64,000 bases of DNA, taken from positions 1 through 64,000 of the forward strand of contig CAVLGW020000047.1 of the NCBI GenBank assembly GCA_963669155.1, given 5' to 3'. Origin of the DNA: Arbacia lixula. Its lineage: Eukaryota; Echinodermata; Echinoidea; Arbacioida; Arbaciidae. Shown piece by piece: positions 24,561 through 34,545 of the stretch (positions within the stretch are counted from its first letter, which is position 1; every line of letters starts with the position of its first letter). A program made the position numbers and the translations under genes. The notes beneath the pieces were generated by a model that was given only the letters and a program-made list of their open reading frames with translations, was not told where the DNA came from and searched no databases.

Positions 24561-24592
24561 ATGCGTCATTGGAACTCCAATGACGTACGCAT
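24561..24592. repeat. Short inverted duplication inside the array
   Basis: ATGCGTCATTGGA is followed immediately by ACTCCAATGACG and TACGCAT. Half a unit has therefore been copied in reverse orientation, with a small insertion in the right arm. It is the only orientation switch that I noticed in the satellite. Confidence 0.7.
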
Positions 24593-24952
24593 TTGTAACC
24601 AAATGGGTAGTCGGAGGAGCATACCAACGATGTGCCATTGGAGGATCATACCGAATATGTGTCATTGGAGGAGCATAACAAATGGGTGATTGGAGGAGCA
24701 TACCACCAATGGAGGAGAAGATGGAAGAAGATGGTAAGTATGTGTCATCGGAGAAGGATGGTAAGTAGGCGTCAATGGAGGAGCACACCAAATATGCGTC
24801 ATTGAAGGAGCATACCAAATATCCGTCATTGGAGGAGCATACCAAACGCGTCATTGTAAGAGCATAACAAATAGGTAATTGGAGGAGCATCCAAGCGATT
24901 GAGGAGAAGATGGAAGAAGATGGTAAGTATGTGTCATCGGAGAAGGATGGTA

Positions 24953-25460
24953 CACAGTAAAAAAAAAATTGAACAAGTTGTTTAAAAAAATAAACAACCA
25001 CTGTTTACCGGGTGAACTGATCAACCAGTTGTTTAAAATGTTAAACATCTCCAGTTGTTTATAGTTTAAACATTTACTTGTTTAAAATTTCGAACAACTT
25101 GTTTAAATATCACAATTAAACAACTCAGACTGTATAAAGGTTAAACATTGAGTTGTTCAAAATTTCAAACAACTTGTTTAAAAATCACAATTAAACATCT
25201 CAGATTGTATAAAGGTTAATCATTTAGTTGTTCAAAATTTCAAACAACTTTTTCAAAGATCATAATTAAACATCTCAGATTGTATAAAGGTTAAACATTG
25301 AGTTGTTCAAAATTTCAAACAACTTGCTTAAAGATCACAATTATACATCTCAGATTGTACAAAGTTTAAACATTCAGTTGTTCAAAATTTCAAACAACTT
25401 GTTTAAAACAGCAATTAAACAACTGGTGCTGTTTATACATGGTTGTTCTATTTAACTGGA
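24953..25460. repeat. Subterminal repeats, unit about 76 bp
   Basis: CAAACAACTT (or a close variant) recurs at about 25,088, 25,165, 25,241, 25,317 and 25,394. It is followed by (G/C)TTTAAA, ATCACAATTAAACA, CTCAGATTGTATAAAGG and TTGTTCAAAATTT. The short motif TTGTTTAAA and its inverse TTTAAACA appear repeatedly. In CACTA elements such subterminal repeats are transposase-binding sites; here that role is inferred. Confidence 0.75.
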
Positions 25461-26560
25461 TTGTTCAAGGATATTTGTCTGAAAGGAGCTGCTGGTTATA
25501 AACAAAAAGAATGTGGTATGGGGTTATTAAGGTGCAAAATTATAATTCTGTCTAATCAGGTACAAAACAAACTGGCAACTATGTAACATGTAACTGTCAA
25601 ATTGAAAATTTATTACCATTATATTCACACACATTGTATACATTATTAAAATGAATAACACGCAATTTAAATGTACATGTAAGGTATATATTTTACTAAA
25701 TTCAATCAATTCAAATTTCAATTTATTGTCCAATAATAATATTTAAGAATATTTAATAATTGAGTGTGATATACAATTTGCTGCTCAAGTTTAAATTGAA
25801 ACAGCTTGAATGTATCATATTTTTAGCTACGTCATCATCAACTGCAATTATGTTTTGAGTTGCAGTGCCCGAATCATATGTCTCTGCCCAAGTTATTCTG
25901 CTGCAGTATGGTCGTACTATTGCATTTGCGTGACACCAGTATCGATGAGCGTATCCATGAGTGATGCACACATCTATACACTCCTGGTCGGGTAAGGTTT
26001 TTTGGGCCTGATCTATTCTGATTCCTTGGATTTTAACTTAATCAATTTTCATTAGACACAAGGAGTTTGCAATTACATTTATGAATGAGGTAATGACCAA
26101 TATAATTATGTTCACTTCCTAATGTCAAAAATCAATACACTTGCCCTTTGTTTCACATCACAATGCAATCCCCCCTTGTGGGTCCTGCAATGTTCTTGTG
26201 AAAAAAAAAAGATTAAATGACCGTGCATTGATATTTATCTTTTGCACTCTCTAAACCATATCATGTCATTAATCTCAAGAAAAGTGCAATTTAAATTTCA
26301 TAATCAATTCAAAGCATTATACATTTTTTTTTGTCAAAAGGAGAATCTCAACCTATTATTTTTCTACACGATGAAATACACTGCAACAATTATTAACACT
26401 ATTTACAATTAGAGAAATAACAAAGGGAAAAGTAACTCAAATTACCAATACCTTTTGTGTAACTTTTTTTTTTTCATTGTAAAAACGTGCAGGCAACTGG
26501 TTCGGACCCGGACCAAGCATGTCCAAGCCGAGGTTGTTTACATCGTAAAATTTTGGGATG
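25461..26560. other. Non-coding part of the DNA element
   Basis: AT-rich sequence with no supported ORF or repeat. TATCATATTTTTAGC and other simple AT-rich text predominates. Confidence 0.4.
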
Positions 26561-26567
26561 CCTGGTG

Positions 26568-26885
26568 TTAAAAAAGAACACATTTTAAATTATGTCCACC
26601 TGCAACCAAATCTTGTTTACACTGAAGAATTTTTGGATGCCTGGTGTTAAAAAGAATTTTGCACCACTCCTTCTGTGCAGTTTTCACTACGCCATTCAAG
26701 TTGCTTAGATTCCTCGCGTTAACCTTCACCTTAAGTTCCGTTGACAAATATTCAATTGGGTTCAGGTCAGGGCTTTGACTTGCTTCCTCCAAAACAACGA
26801 TAGTGTTGTCCCAAAACCATTTCTTGGCTTTCTTAGCACTGTGTTTGGGGTCATTATCTTGTTGGAAGATGCAGACCCCAAACAC
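26568..26885 (-). pseudogene. Tc1/mariner transposase C-terminal fragment (minus copy)
   Basis: The translation contains FQQDNDPKHSAKKAKKWF and SQSPDLNPIEYLSTELK. These are hallmark motifs of Tc1-like DDE transposases: the second catalytic Asp lies in QQDNDPKH and the final Glu in SPDLNPIE, about 34 residues later. Only roughly the last third of the enzyme is present. The upstream catalytic Asp, the DNA-binding domain and the rest of the element are missing on this strand. The fragment meets an inverted relative (26,868-27,155) almost head to head. It lies inside the 9.95-kb element and is unrelated to that element's own transposition. Confidence 0.9.
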
Positions 26886-27155
26886 ACTGCCAAAAAGTCA
26901 AGAATGGTTTTGGGACCACACAATATTTTGGAGTAGCCAAGACAAAGCCCTGACCTGAAACCCATTGAATATCTGTCGAGGGAACTTAAGTTGAAGGTTA
27001 ATGGAAAAAAACCAACCACCTTAAAGGACCTAGAGAAAACTGCAAAAGAGGAGTGGTGCCAAATCCCACTCAAATCATGCAAGAACCTAGTAGTAAACTC
27101 TAAGAGGCATCTGAAATCCAGCACTGCAAATAAAGGCTATTCCATTGATTATTAA
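26868..27155 (+). pseudogene. Tc1/mariner transposase C-terminal fragment (plus copy)
   Basis: In the plus frame starting at 26,868 one reads DADPKHTAKKS, an in-frame TAG at 26,934, then PRQSPDLKPIEYLSRELKLK and an EEWC segment to a TAA at 27,153. It is the same transposase region as the minus fragment but diverged in sequence, with a premature stop. Downstream text ends in a Tc1-type terminal repeat at 27,359-27,384, so this copy keeps its 3' end while the 5' half of the element is gone. Confidence 0.88.
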
Positions 27156-27358
27156 TTTGAAGTTATAACAGGGGTAGGAATACTTCTGAACATGCCCTTT
27201 TTTTGCAAACTGCGGAATAAAATAGAAACATGAAAGAATTTTCATCTGAAAAGCATATGCCAAATTATTTCGTGGAAGTCTGTTGTTACATTCATTTTAA
27301 TTTAAAGAATAAAGGAAATCTGCACAGAAATATATATGAAAAGCCAAAAAAATTTAGT

Positions 27359-27384
27359 GGTATGAATACTTTTGAGCAACTGTA
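27359..27384 (+). repeat. Tc1-type terminal inverted repeat (3' end)
   Basis: GGTATGAATACTTTTGAGC followed by AACTGTA has the form of the ends of many animal Tc1 elements, which read CAGTTGCTCAAAAGTATTC inward from a TA target. No matching left end was found, so the Tc1 copy is truncated. Confidence 0.7.
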
Positions 27385-28774
27385 TGTCAAACAATTACAT
27401 GCATGCAAACTTTCTATAGCAGTTTTCATTTTTTTTTTTTACATCGGCACGCCTCTATACTGTCTTGCAATGGAGAGAGAGTTTAGCATTTCAAAATGTT
27501 TAGCTGAAAGTGAAATTTTGGTACAAGGAGTCTGTAGGAATTGTGTATGTCAATGTTATACCTGTTATGTTTCACCCTTTAGGCTACCATTTTGAGGATA
27601 AAATTTACAAAAGGTTATTCTATGCCAATTCTAATTTTGGCTCATGCATCTATGTGCTAATTGATTATATTATATTTTCTTGTACTGGTTTGAAAATAGT
27701 GGAAGTATAGTGTGCTTGTATAAATCATGTTTAACATGCGTAGCATTGACATACATCAAAGGGGTATGATTAAAATCAGACAAACATAACAGTGACATTT
27801 CATCACAATCGGACAAGGAATAATGAAGTAATGACACTTTAAAGTTTTGCATTATTTCAGTGAATGAGTTCTTTGTCTTCATATGAGCAAACTGATGTCA
27901 TATCCCCACTTGTTATTTTGTATTTTATTATATGAAATTATATTTACTCAAATTTTGTCCTTCAATTAAAAAAAAAATGGATTGACAACTGATTTAATGT
28001 GTCAGATAATCATTACTGCAACATATTTTTTTACGAGACATATACACACATGCATATAAATACAAAATAATTATGATTTCATGTATTAACATAAGAAAAA
28101 GGAAAGTGGGGACATGACATTATCAGCCCACCTATTGCATATTCATGACAGCAGCAAACTGTTTTCAAAAAATATTTATAAATTTTAAAATTCAGTAACT
28201 TCATTATTTCTTATCAGATTTTGATGAAATATTCAGCATTTTGCTAGGCGAATTTTTTACTATATTTATTTAGATATAACTAGTTTTAGTCTGTAGTACC
28301 TCTTTTACAAATCATTAAATTGAATACTTTAGTTGAAAAAAAAATCGCAATTTCAGAAATAATTTGTACACTGATTTAGATCATTTACACCAAACTGTCT
28401 GATAACATGTAGTTACAGCATTGTTGATCTAAGCGGTGTAACTGCCAAATATTTACATACATTTGTTACGTATTTCAAAGGCTGTAAATCATAAAGTTGA
28501 TGCACTGACATTTTTAAGGCCTCTTAAAAGCCTCTTTTCATATCAAAACATGTTAAGGCATTTGAGCAAAAACATTCTACGTCAGTTTAACCAATGGGGG
28601 GCATTGCAAAGTTTTTTGAAAATGTTTGACATACATATACATGTACATGTTTAATGTTACACCCGTTAGACCTAAATTGCGAAAACTTCATAAAATTGGA
28701 ATCAAACAAATGTCAAACTCTTGTAATAAAACAACCTATCGTCGGTTTTTGAGCATCAGGTAAACTTCTGAATC
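27385..28774. other. Non-coding part of the DNA element
   Basis: AT-rich sequence with short ORFs of no recognisable family. It presumably includes the 3' flank of the minus-strand gene, but I cannot pick out its polyadenylation site with confidence. Confidence 0.4.
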
Positions 28775-29092
28775 TCAAGCTTCCTTCAGCTCCCTGAACA
28801 TGAATGCACGCAATTCACGAACTGAGGCAGAGCCAAGATTCGCTCCTGGCACATTGTAGATGGCACGCTGCAAGAAATCCCACACAGCAATGCATGTTGC
28901 TTGATATTCAACATCAAGAACATAGATCAGCTTGAAACAATAATCTACAGCTTTGGTGAGGGTGCTGAATTCAACTGCCCGTCGCTCCACCATAACGAAG
29001 ATTTGAAGTGGCTTCATTCTACATCCCAGAATAAGAATGAATGGTTGTGGCATGTCAAGCGTGCTAGCATAGAACTCCATGTCTGTTCCTTC
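28775..29092 (-). CDS. Last coding exon: conserved C-terminal domain
   Basis: TTGGTACAG|GAAGGA acceptor, open to a TGA at 28,775-28,777 (105 residues). It contains EGTDMEFYASTLDMPQPFIL, then QIFVMVERRAV, DYCFKLIYVLDVEY and VWDFLQRAIY. The Q-x-F-V-x-V-E-R plus A-V-D-x-C-F-K pattern recurs in the SAMD3-like family. It is the best-preserved part of the gene and ends with the basic/acidic tail FRELKEA. Confidence 0.8.
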   Translation of the reverse strand, partial: EGTDMEFYASTLDMPQPFILILGCRMKPLQIFVMVERRAVEFSTLTKAVDYCFKLIYVLDVEYQATCIAVWDFLQRAIYNVPGANLGSASVRELRAFMFRELKEA

Positions 29093-29269
29093 CTGTACCA
29101 AATAAGAAACAAAATATTGGAAAGGATATCGGGTCAGGTAATTCATACATTCAGTACAAATATTTCATCTCTGTAAGACAACTTCAGCAAATTTTCAAAT
29201 TTGAGATAGCTAATGGCTAATTTTTCAAGAGCTTAAATTATATGGCTTTTGCTTTAAAAAGTAATATTC

Positions 29270-29476
29270 ATGAACTCCAAGATAATGGAAGATCGCAGGA
29301 TCACACAATACCCTGAAGGCAGGGATGTAACTGTGCTGGTCGGTGACTGCCTGATCGACCAACATTCAAGGGGATTTCAGGTCCTGTCAGAACCAGCACC
29401 TGCAGAACTGCAAAAATTGCAGTTTGTCACTTTGTTCCTGAAACAGCTGTTAAAATCTATACATGACACTTGTTGA
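29270..29476 (+). other. Unexplained plus-strand ORF in the last intron
   Basis: A 68-codon ORF (contains EGRDVTVLVGDCLIDQHSRG) with fairly even composition lies between two exons of the minus-strand gene, next to the palindrome CTGCAAAAATTGCAG. I recognise no family. It could be a fragment of an antisense gene or chance. Confidence 0.2.
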
Positions 29477-29781
29477 AGTATTTTGTTTTAAATTTCATAT
29501 GGCACTGAATTTGGGCTAGCCATCAACCTTACTTGAAAGAAATTGACTTTGAACAACTTTCAATTTGTTCATCATCAATGTATTAGGGCATTCCCTTGAG
29601 AGTAAGTTATGTGTGCTAGTTCCAGAGGACTGACCTGCCGCAGAAAAGTATATCTAGTTCTAAACTCTGTGGAAGATAATGATACTGGAAACAAATAAGA
29701 CAGATCTGTTTATCCCATTTAATATTTTAAAACACATAATATTGATAATAAAAGTACCATCTTAGTGCAAATGCAACTTAC

Positions 29782-29900
29782 AGGTTTTGCATCAATGAAT
29801 GACTGCTAACTCCTCATGGCAGAACACTTCCCTCTCTTGCCTTGCACCTTGCTGGTAAGTACAAGGGGCAAGATGCTGAATGCAAGGTTCTCCTTTTCAC
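29782..29900 (-). pseudogene. Exon with in-frame TAG
   Basis: TTTTAACAG|GTGAAA acceptor, AAACCT|GTAAGT donor, phase 1 in and 0 out. The reading begins ENLAFSILPLVLTSK and a basic GKRGK follows. The frame then meets TAG in the + strand text GACTGCTAACTCC, just before a segment ending SFIDAKP that fits the next exon. No alternative donor precedes the stop, so the protein would be truncated unless the stop is read through or is a sequencing error. Confidence 0.7.
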
Positions 29901-30328
29901 CTGTTAAAAAAATAAACAAAATATGGTATATGGAGATGCTTAGAATAGCGAAATATAGTCTCAATAAATATAATACAAGATACTAGTAGAGATTACAGGC
30001 CTCTTGGCCCAGATCCAAAAGAAAATATTTTTGGCAGCTACAGCAAATGGAAAATAACGAAATGCTGGCCCATATTAGTGAAATGATATTGAACCTTATC
30101 TTTATTACTCCTTTTAAGATCCCAATGTATAAAGTGGAAGAAAAAAATTAAATAATGGGGGTAAAACAGAACAGAATTTTTGGTTCAAAACTTCTGCATG
30201 TGAATTGGCATTAGGGTGAAATTGATTTTCTTTTGAATTTGAAAGTTTGATTAGAAAATTACTTTTCAGCTTTATTCCAAGTCTGAAATCAAAATACATG
30301 TAAATATTTTGAAATAAAACAGAGATGA

Positions 30329-30353
30329 TACAAATATATATATATATATATAT
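30329..30353. repeat. (AT)n microsatellite
   Basis: An uninterrupted alternation of T and A about 24 bases long within an intron. Confidence 0.9.
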
Positions 30354-30551
30354 AGAAACACAAGAGAAAGTTGAAAAGAAGCATACTTCTGCAAAAATGT
30401 CTAAAATGCAGATATCCCTCTGTTGCATTCACATGGCAATGTGAATTTTATTTTTACTATTTGTAAGATCAACATAGGTGTCTATAATGCATTAAATCAA
30501 AATTAACAAATATATTCACAGATCTGAATCACCAGATAAAGGTTAACATAC

Positions 30552-30714
30552 CCTGAGTCAGATTTTGTTCATCCTCTGCTTTCACCAGCAAACTTTCCTT
30601 GTACTTGGGGTGTATTCTGTCAGCATATTTGATGACTGCATCTGCACATTTTGGCCATGTGGAATAGAGTGCATCAGGTGATGCTTCTACAGTAATCTCA
30701 AAATCCTGTTCCAC
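30552..30714 (-). CDS. Exon: WPK-containing segment
   Basis: ACTGTAG|GTGGAA acceptor, CTCAGG|GTATGT donor, phase 0 in and 1 out. It encodes VEQDFEITVEASPDALYSTW, then PKCADAVIKYADR, continuing the previous exon without a gap. A 662-bp fold-back element sits in the intron just upstream. Confidence 0.75.
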
Positions 30715-30795
30715 CTACAGTTGCGAAAAAGAATAAAATAACAGTTGATCAAAACCAATTGTTTACTACTGAAAAGATAAATGTATACAGATTAA

Positions 30796-31457
30796 TTAAC
30801 CCTGAAAAGATTGTGTGTGTGGGGGGGGGGGGGGGGGGCTGAATCAGCTTCCCCCCCCCCCGACATTTTTTGTGATAACTTCGCAACGCGAATTTTTTTT
30901 TTGCCGAGACTTGGTGACTTTTTTCTGTCAAGTCTTGCGCACATTTTTAGATCATTTTCGTAACAACCAGGTATAAGGTTCCGGATTTTTTTTCTTCTCG
31001 CGACGTGCGTCACGGATATAATAATTTTCCCGATTGGTTTGTGTGTAAATGTGTGTTACATGCGTTATACATACATATATGCATAATAAATTAGATTTAA
31101 AATAATAAAGATAAAAGATACGACAAATTTGATCATTCACATTCATAAATAAAGATGTCAGACATCTTCAATCAGGAATTTATCAAAAATTTGTTGAAAA
31201 TAAGCAAGAAAATGAGAAAAATGGGATTTTCCGGGAAATTTGCATATTTGCAAAATTAATTACACATAAATTAAATACTATTAAAGATATCATAAATCCG
31301 AAGACAGATTCTTGTAGATTACATGATAGGCTACGCGTGCGCCAAGTTTGGTTGAATTCAGGCAGTAAATGTCTGAGATCTTAGGGGGGGGGCTGAATCA
31401 GCCCCCCCCCCCCCCGACTTTTTAGGCGTCAAAATAGCCCAGTCTTTTTAGGGTTAA
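30796..31457. mobile_element. Fold-back element with G-run/C-run hairpins, TTAA-flanked
   Basis: TTAACCCTGAAAAGATTG at the left is matched inverted by CAGTCTTTTTAGGGTTAA at the right (16 of 18). Near each end a G run, then CTGAATCAGC, then a C run follow (30,821-30,861 and 31,384-31,415), each able to form its own hairpin. The element sits in an intron of the minus-strand gene. No coding capacity is seen. Confidence 0.65.
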
Positions 31458-31649
31458 GTGTGGACTGTTAATTTCAGGATTTTTGGGGTGCCCACAAATA
31501 CAGATTTTATACAATGATCTGAAATTTTTTTAATGTACTAAAGACAAATTTTATTCATTCGGTGTACCTTGTTAAAAAAAAAAAAAAAAAGATGATCACG
31601 GAATGTGACATGTCCCAGCCCATAATATTTATAATTTAGGCCTCCTTAC

Positions 31650-31828
31650 CATTCGTGGATCCAACAGTCTCGGGTATTTATCCAAAATCATCAAAGTTGT
31701 AGGTCTTGGTTCTCCTTCCCTGATCCACTGGAATCTTCTATGTGCAGTTCGCTTCATCTTTGCTGCTACTGTCCCTTCTGATTGGGAGTTGTGTTTTAGC
31801 CACTCAACCTCGTCTTTATCCTCTTGTT
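31650..31828 (-). CDS. Exon: family core (RRFQWI and YPRL motifs)
   Basis: TTTTCTAG|AACAAG acceptor, ATG|GTAAGG donor, phase 1 in and 0 out. It encodes EVEWLKHNSQSEG, KMKRTAHRRFQWI and ILDKYPRLLDPRM. The RR-x-W-I followed by I-L-x-x-YPR pattern is what made me place the gene in the SAMD3-like family. Confidence 0.75.
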
Positions 31829-32179
31829 CTAGAAAATAATAAGTAAAACACTTTCAAAACGTGCTACAATGGACACACTGCAAGTTTCAAACATAAGGAG
31901 GAAAGAAATGCAACAACTCTCAGTGAGCACATCTAAAACCTAAAATGAACAATCTTTCTACCACATGCAGACATAGACGTAGATATTTATTGTGCAATCA
32001 ATAATCAATAGTACTATAACGACTGATTTTCAACTTGTACCACAAGCTGACTTTCACGTAAAACTTGTGTGGATAGCCAAGTTTCATTCTCCATTTTGTT
32101 TCTGAGGAGTGAGGGTCTGCTTAATTGGTAAGCCCTTACAAACAAATTTGTAAAATGAGATGTATTGTACAGTAGTTTC

Positions 32180-32568
32180 CAATTCTCCCTATCGCATATA
32201 GCTCTCAGAATCTGAACGTGTGTGGCGCTCTAATATTTTTATCTTTAATTCTTGGGATATGAACTTCCGGTCCACGAACCTTCGGCAGACCCGTACAATA
32301 GGGGACTAGGGTATCCAACTAATCATAACCCTAAACCTAACCCTGATCCTAACACTAACCCTAAACCTAATTCTAAACCTAACCCTGACCCTAACCACAA
32401 ATCTAGACAAAATGTTCGCTGCTTAATTCATAAAAAAGGTGATTTCTAAGTCACTTTCTGCCGACGACAAACTCGTACCGGAAGTACACGTCCCAAAAGC
32501 AATCGATCAGATATCGGTATCGTGAGGTGATATCGCTTGATATCGGCTATATGCGATATGGAGAATTG
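32180..32568. mobile_element. TIR element with degenerate telomere-like core
   Basis: CAATTCTCCCTATCGCATAT at 32,180 is matched inverted by ATATGCGATATGGAGAATTG ending at 32,568 (22 of 23 over the full arm). A second inverted pair lies inside: TTGGGATATGAACTTCCGGT against ACCGGAAGTACACGTCCCAA. The loop holds about 75 bp of AACCCTAAACCTAACCCTGA-type repeats (32,322-32,397), degenerate copies of the TTAGGG telomere motif. The ORF reading NPKPNPDPN is a product of that repeat. Confidence 0.65.
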
Positions 32569-32799
32569 TTTGAATAATTTATAAATCACGTCCTGTAAAC
32601 ATAATCATTCACAGAGTAGGAAAATCATTAAATCATCTAAAACATAATGCTTCATCACATCAGGAACATGTCTCAATTAGCAAGAGAGTACATACTTGAA
32701 TCTCATTAAAGGATAATGCACCCAAATGCCTGTAAATGTATCATTAACACTTTAAGTGTATAACATCTTGTGCATTCCTGTTTTTGTATTCCGCAGGGG

Positions 32800-32833
32800 G
32801 GTGCAGTCCACATTGACCCCCCCCCCCCCCCCC
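32800..32833. repeat. Short G run and 17-base C run
   Basis: GGGGGGTGCAGTCCACATTG is followed by 17 C residues. It resembles the hairpin organisation of the two G/C-run pairs at 30.8 and 31.4 kb but has a different loop. Confidence 0.6.
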
Positions 32834-33155
32834 AATACACTAAAATGTTAATGAATGGATTCCTTCCTCTGCCCACTTGAAATAGCATCTTTCGACGAAC
32901 AATACATCTCTGCACTCCAGCATGTTAGTGACTTGGCTCAACATCATACACGTTATAATAAATACAGTTATACAGTAGAAATACAATCAATCATAAGTAG
33001 CTACGAGTCAAGGCCCCATGTACAAATGGTTCTCTATTTTAGCACCCGTGGATGAAAATGCAATATGGCAGATTTGTCATATCATCACACAAAATGTTGA
33101 AGATTCCAAGCCCATTGTTTTAATAATCTTTGTGCATAAATTCATGAGTAATTAC

Positions 33156-33345
33156 CTGAGATGTCATCAGTAACATTTGCTTTTGCTGGCATCTTCTCCT
33201 TCTTCTCCTTCTCATCTATTCGAGCTTTCTTATCGTTGCTTGAGTCAGGATTGGCTGCATTCAGAGAGGGACGTTTGTAACGCAGGTGATGTTCCAAGCA
33301 TCCTCTGGCAGGCCTTCCTTGTTTTCCTCTGATGTACCACAATTC
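33156..33345 (-). CDS. Exon: basic linker region (RGKQGRPARG)
   Basis: TTATTTTCAG|GAATTG acceptor and CTCAG|GTAATT donor. It encodes ELWYIRGKQGRPARGCLEHH and then a Lys/Glu-rich low-complexity stretch (EKEKKEKMPAK). The RGRP-type motif looks like an AT-hook-like or linker sequence. Starts in phase 0 and ends in phase 1. Confidence 0.7.
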
Positions 33346-33369
33346 CTGAAAATAAAAGAACCCATACAA

Positions 33370-33831
33370 AACCCAGTAGTTTTTTTAGGAGGCTGACAGG
33401 GATAATTCTAACCTTTCATTTGAGACCGATTTTGTCGCGGTTCACCAAGCTGTGACGGTGAATGAAATTGCAGCCTCGCTCGCACTCGCCCGTCTTCCAC
33501 CGTATGCTGCGGTGAGCGCACGGGGAGTGCAGCCCATTGGAAAGCCGCTGACATTGCTACTCTTGCCAATTTCGCAGTGGGCTACGATGCCGTGCCAGCT
33601 CTCGCAGCGTGCACTGGGACTCGGAAAATCACTGGGCTGCCACTGACACGCACTCGCTTGTCAGCAAATCGCTTTGGTTCTCTCGTGTGAACATCGACAA
33701 AGGTTGTCAAAGTCCAACTCAAACGAAACCTTAGAATTTTTCCTTTCCACTGATATATGTTTTATCAGAGTGTGATTACGATATGTTATTGCTAAATCGT
33801 GAAATTCGGTCAAAATGATTGGAAATGAGTA
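33370..33831. other. Non-coding stretch within the DNA element
   Basis: Contains TTCACCAAGCTGT near 33,440, an end fragment of the palindromic MITE family seen at 13,267, followed by about 200 bp of CpG-containing sequence with no recognised product on either strand. Confidence 0.35.
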
Positions 33832-33883
33832 CTTACCGGTTGATATTGAGATCATTTTTTGCGTCCATCGCCATGGATTTGAT
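33832..33883 (-). other. Possible small exon (uncertain)
   Basis: ATATGCAG|TT acceptor-like and CCG|GTAAGT donor-like sites enclose 52 nt, open in the frame left by exon 1. The encoded residues do not look like the continuation of a SAM domain, and its end phase (2) does not match exon 33,345-33,156. It may be a chance pair of sites. Confidence 0.2.
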
Positions 33884-34545
33884 CAAAACTGCATATGAAC
33901 TTATCGGCAATTTTTAACATATGGGCTTTCGAGCCATAAGTTGTTTGAATCATATTTCATAGTTTAGCATTGAACAATGATTGTTTGAAAAGAGTGATGT
34001 CATGAGGCTCATTGAGCCAAATCGTGAATTTAGGGTCGCAATTTCTCTATGGCAAAATTAGACACAAAATATACGCCCTCTGTTGGTGCATGAGCGTGCC
34101 TACCTAGGCCTAAGTCATTTTTTTTTGTAAGTGGAAACTCATTTATTTCTTCTAATTATAAGTTCTAAATTCGCGTATTCTACAAGTTTTATAGCGCTTA
34201 TTCTCGCGATTCTTGTTTTTTGCCAGGCGCCAAAGCCAAAGGCGAAGACGGCAGAGCGATCCCCGGCCTGAGTAATATGCAGACGGCGCATCACGACCGG
34301 TAAATCTACCGTGCATGCGGCGTAGACCTTACACTACAGTACAGTTACAATCTACGTTAGATCTAAGTTACACTAATCACTGCACTAGGCTACGTCTACA
34401 GCGTGCATCGATGATGCAACTTTTAAGTCTAACTTTTACGTATTCTGACATAAAATAAAAATACATTGCAAACATTTTTTTACATTTTGAATGTGCTATA
34501 GTTTGGCAGCCTGAAGTTGATTACTAGAAAAATGAGGAAACTTAC

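Larger units (their letters stand above)
13586..24952 (+). repeat. 27-bp minisatellite array, block 1
   Basis: The canonical unit (for example 21,685-21,711) contains TGTCATTGGAGGAGCATAC followed by CAAATATG. The first units (13,586-13,900) are the most diverged, as expected at an array edge, with fragments such as GGACGAGCATACGAAAACTG. Variants include 25-bp units with CAAATGGGTAATTGG or CAAATGCGTCATTGG, 28-bp units with CAAATAATGTGTTATTGG, and a GA-rich composite (AGCAATGGAGGAGAAGATGG, then GGTAAGTATGTGTCATCGG). The purest head-to-tail stretch is about 20.7-22.8 kb. The block stops at 24,952 because a DNA transposon is inserted there, not because the array ends. Confidence 0.97.

Noticed and set aside
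13586..24952. Possible CRISPR array (regular repeats of 27 bp)
   Set aside because: Repeats are head to tail without unique spacers, and the surroundings are eukaryotic. No cas genes are present.
26762..27124. 120-codon minus-strand ORF
   Set aside because: Shadow of the plus-strand Tc1 transposase fragment in another frame. The recognisable motifs are on the other strand and frame.
28901..29176. 91-codon plus-strand ORF
   Set aside because: Antisense shadow of the well-supported last exon of the minus-strand gene.
32252..32449. ORF reading NPKPNPDPN, resembling a Pro-rich repeat protein
   Set aside because: It is the translation of the degenerate CCCTAA-type repeat in the loop of a TIR element.
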